In this document: piece after piece, positions 61,763 through 64,000 of the stretch
Numbering within the stretch: position 1 is the stretch's first letter
How the letters are laid out: each line of letters begins with the position of its first letter
Assembly (NCBI RefSeq): GCF_021728535.1
Contig: NZ_JAKKDU010000003.1
Span: forward strand, 124,001-188,000
Direction: 5' to 3'
DNA: 64,000 nt
Origin: Wocania arenilitoris
GTDB taxonomy: Bacteria; Bacteroidota; Bacteroidia; Flavobacteriales; Flavobacteriaceae
Translations under genes and position numbers: made by a program
Notes under the pieces: model-generated
The model's database searches: none
The model's input: only the letters and a program-made list of their open reading frames with translations
What the model was told of the DNA's origin: nothing

Positions 61763-62794
61763 ATGGCAAATACTAAACCAAACATATTGCTTATTTATAC
61801 TGGTGGAACTATAGGTATGATTAAAGATTTTAAAACAGGAGCACTTCGAGCTTTCGATTTTAAGAACCTTTTAAAACGCATTCCAGAATTAAACTTATTA
61901 GATTGTAATATTGATACGGTATCGTTAAAAAAACCAATAGATTCTAGTAATATGAATCCAGAATATTGGGTGAAAATCGCTGAAATTATTGAAAAAAATT
62001 ACGGTAATAATGATGGGTTTGTTGTGCTACACGGAAGTGATACTATGAGTTACACAGCGTCGGCATTAAGTTTTATGTTAGAAAACTTAGCAAAACCAGT
62101 GGTGTTTACAGGTTCTCAATTACCCATTGGAGATTTACGAACCGATGCCAAAGAAAACTTAATCACAGCTGTTCAAGTAGCATCGTTGCAACATCGAAAA
62201 AAACCAGTTATTAAAGAAGTGTGTTTATATTTTGAGTACAAATTGTATCGAGCTAACCGAACCACAAAAATTAATGCAGAACATTTTGAGGCTTTTGCTT
62301 CTTTAAACTATCCAGAATTAGCTGAGTCTGGAGTGCATTTAAAAGTAAACAAGGAGTATTTATTTAAACCAAATTTAAAGAAAAAATTAGTTGTACATAA
62401 AAAGTTAGATAAAAACATAGCACTTATAAAGTTGTTTCCAGGAATAACAGAACAAGTTTTACAAAGTATTTTTAATACACCAAATTTAAATGGTGTTATT
62501 ATAGAAACATATGGGACAGGTAATTGTGCAACAGAACAATGGTTTATTAATGCCCTAAAAAAAGCAATTAACAAAGGGATACATATTATAAATGTAACAC
62601 AATGCTCTGGAGGAAGTGTAATTATGGGGCATTATGAAACTAGTAACCAGCTAAAAAAAATCGGAGTTATATCAGGGAAAGATATCACAACAGAGGCCGC
62701 TTTATCTAAATTAATGTACTTAATAGGACAAAATATTCCTGACAAAACCTTTAAAACTAGTTACGAAATAGCATTAAGAGGCGAAATGTCTTAA
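61763..62794 (+). CDS. ansA: Type I L-asparaginase (cytoplasmic)
   Basis: A 343-residue asparaginase. The first catalytic Thr is in TGGTIGM at 13-19 and the second motif HGSDT at 90-94. The family fold also shows TGSQLPIGDLRTDAKENL. It hydrolyses asparagine to aspartate and ammonia. No signal peptide is present, so it is the cytoplasmic type I and not the periplasmic type II. It follows tatD by 3 bp. Confidence 0.92.
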   Translation: MANTKPNILLIYTGGTIGMIKDFKTGALRAFDFKNLLKRIPELNLLDCNIDTVSLKKPIDSSNMNPEYWVKIAEIIEKNYGNNDGFVVLHGSDTMSYTASALSFMLENLAKPVVFTGSQLPIGDLRTDAKENLITAVQVASLQHRKKPVIKEVCLYFEYKLYRANRTTKINAEHFEAFASLNYPELAESGVHLKVNKEYLFKPNLKKKLVVHKKLDKNIALIKLFPGITEQVLQSIFNTPNLNGVIIETYGTGNCATEQWFINALKKAINKGIHIINVTQCSGGSVIMGHYETSNQLKKIGVISGKDITTEAALSKLMYLIGQNIPDKTFKTSYEIALRGEMS

Positions 62795-62871
62795 AATTAG
62801 TCGATAAAATTTCAGTGTTTAATTTTTTTTTTGTTATTTGAGCCCTCGTAATTAAATGTATTGTAAAATAC

Positions 62872-62959
62872 AGAGAGGTGGCCGAGTGGCTTAAGGCGCA
62901 CGCTTGGAAAGCGTGTATGCGTTTATAGCGTATCGAGGGTTCGAATCCCTTCCTCTCTG
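62872..62959 (+). tRNA. tRNA-Ser (GGA)
   Basis: An 88-nt tRNA. The acceptor stem AGAGAGG/CCTCTCT is followed by discriminator G. The D arm has GGCCGAGTGGC, and the anticodon stem CACGC/GCGTG holds the loop TTGGAAA, with anticodon GGA at 62906-62908. A long variable arm (about 62915-62932) and the T loop GGTTCGAATCC are present. CCA is not encoded. The long variable arm and the anticodon agree for serine. Confidence 0.95.
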
Positions 62960-63033
62960 CTGTTATTTTTATTTTTTAATTGCTTTTTTTTTATATCTTT
63001 AACACTTTAACTAATAAAATTAAGATCGAGAAC

Positions 63034-63807
63034 ATGAAAAGATTATTTTCTATCCTAGCCATTACAGGAATTATGGCATTCGGAACTGTTAATGCAACTA
63101 CAAATGCAAACGCAACTACAGCAGTAACAACGGTTGCAACAATGACTCAAGACGAAAGCGCAGCACCTGCTGAAGAACTTGGATTTCATCAAGAACTAAA
63201 AAAGAGGTTCGTTGAAGGTGGTCCAGGATTTATGGGTATTGTATTATTATGTTTAATTTTAGGTTTAGCGATTGCTATCGAGAGAATTATCTTTTTAAAC
63301 CTTTCTACAACTAACACAAAAAAATTAACTCAAAATGTTGAAGACGCACTAGCTTCTGGCGGTGTTGAAGCGGCTAAAGAAGTTTGTAGAAATACAAAAG
63401 GGCCTATCGCTTCTATATTCTATCAAGGATTAGATAGAACAGATGAAGGTATTGAAGCTGCCGAAAAAGCTGTTGTAGCTTATGGTGGTGTACAAATGGG
63501 ACAGTTAGAGAAAAACGTGTCTTGGATTTCTTTATTTATTGCACTAGCACCAATGCTTGGTTTCATGGGTACTGTAATTGGTATGATTCAGGCCTTTGAT
63601 AAAATTGAAGCAGCTGGTGATATGAACCCATCATTAGTAGCAGGTGGTATTAAAGTAGCACTTTTAACAACTGTATTTGGTTTAATTGTTGCCATTATAC
63701 TTCAAATTTTTTACAATTATATTATTGCAAAAATTGATAGCATTGTTAACGATATGGAAGACGCTTCTATTACGTTAATGGATATGCTAGTTAAAAATAA
63801 AAAGTAA
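63034..63807 (+). CDS. ExbB/TolQ/MotA-family proton channel
   Basis: The frame opens at 62980, but ATG at 63034 begins MKRLFSILAITGIMAFGTVNA, a normal signal peptide, so I use it (257 residues). The mature part has an Ala/Thr-rich leader, then three membrane segments: GFMGIVLLCLILGLAIAIERI, WISLFIALAPMLGFMGTVIGMI and VALLTTVFGLIVAIILQIFY. The LGFMGTVIGM motif is typical of ExbB. It powers TonB by proton flow and so could drive the TonB receptors upstream. The next gene lies 116 bp downstream. Confidence 0.88.
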   Translation: MKRLFSILAITGIMAFGTVNATTNANATTAVTTVATMTQDESAAPAEELGFHQELKKRFVEGGPGFMGIVLLCLILGLAIAIERIIFLNLSTTNTKKLTQNVEDALASGGVEAAKEVCRNTKGPIASIFYQGLDRTDEGIEAAEKAVVAYGGVQMGQLEKNVSWISLFIALAPMLGFMGTVIGMIQAFDKIEAAGDMNPSLVAGGIKVALLTTVFGLIVAIILQIFYNYIIAKIDSIVNDMEDASITLMDMLVKNKK

Positions 63808-63923
63808 TAATTTAAAATTGTAAGTATTATGAAATGAGCCACAACACTTTAAGTTTTTATTAATCTTAAAATTATTGTTGGCGAATTACATCTGACTTAT
63901 TTAACATAATAAAAATTAAACAG

Positions 63924-64000
63924 ATGAAAAAAATATTAACCATATTGTTAGCAATAGTAGGCATATTGTCTATTGTATTTCTAGCAATGATAATCTCAAC
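63924..64000 (+). CDS. Small membrane protein, N-terminal part (cut by window end)
   Basis: ATG at 63924 opens MKKILTILLAIVGILSIVFL, a hydrophobic N-terminus, and the frame runs to the end of the window. In flavobacterial exb operons a small membrane protein often follows exbB before exbD, and this fits. It is too short for a family call. The 116 bp between it and exbB hold no other gene. Confidence 0.5.
   Translation, partial: MKKILTILLAIVGILSIVFLAMIIS

Noticed and set aside
62980-63033. N-terminal extension of the ExbB protein
   Set aside because: Low-complexity AT-rich codons, and the internal ATG at 63034 starts a normal signal peptide.
1-64000. CRISPR arrays, prophage, insertion sequences or restriction/defence islands
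   Set aside because: No regularly spaced repeats, transposase, integrase or phage gene was seen. All intact genes look like chromosomal core or common accessory genes of Flavobacteriaceae.

Overview
The window looks like chromosomal DNA of a marine-type Flavobacteriaceae (phylum Bacteroidota). Signs are the strongly AT-rich composition, TonB-dependent receptors with N-terminal carboxypeptidase-regulatory domains, a DUF3109 protein, many Bacteroidota-style lipoproteins, -7 promoter elements of the TAnnTTTG type, and a clade II (Sec-exported) nitrous oxide reductase cluster. No prophage, insertion sequence, CRISPR array or plasmid feature was seen. Two decayed genes are present.

Layout. 1-7.5 kb: the tail of a TPR protein, a small lipoprotein, SDR-type threonine dehydrogenase, a HupE/UreJ-like protein, a structured non-coding RNA candidate, dCMP deaminase plus a CtpA-type protease, a small flavoprotein, MarC and DUF3109. 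7.8-11.5 kb: class I ribonucleotide reductase (nrdB then nrdA), followed by a frameshifted remnant of a chromate-transporter C-terminus. 12.7-26.4 kb: a phosphate and outer-membrane uptake region with a Na/Pi cotransporter, two TonB-dependent receptors, a PiT transporter, an OprP-like porin, a surface beta-helix lipoprotein and two small secreted proteins. 26.5-37 kb: dgt, an SbtA-like bicarbonate transporter facing a LysR regulator, dxs, tadA, a ClC channel and aspS. 37-48 kb: a secreted prolyl-oligopeptidase-like hydrolase, a TetR-RND efflux operon and a prenyl synthase. 48-55.7 kb: an Rrf2 regulator converging on an eight-gene nos operon. 56-64 kb: sucAB, a decayed LuxR-type response regulator, a retropepsin-like protease, tatD, ansA, tRNA-Ser(GGA), exbB and the start of a small membrane protein.

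The most interesting signal is regulatory. Five gene starts between 19.4 and 26.6 kb carry direct repeats of TGTTA (TAACA on the other strand) spaced by exactly 11 bp or multiples of it, at fixed distances from a -7-like box. Period and position match PhoB-type Pho boxes. The set links the PiT transporter, the OprP-like porin, a YwqK-like secreted protein, a beta-helix lipoprotein/TonB-receptor pair and a stand-alone carboxypeptidase-regulatory-like protein. A sixth copy points at a roughly 105-nt small RNA candidate that ends in a clear intrinsic terminator. This is inferred from sequence alone.

The nos operon is read as cytochrome c, fasciclin lipoprotein, NosZ (predicted lipoprotein), a polytopic membrane protein, NosL, NosD, NosF and NosY. 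An FNR/CRP-like palindrome lies at about -40 of its promoter.
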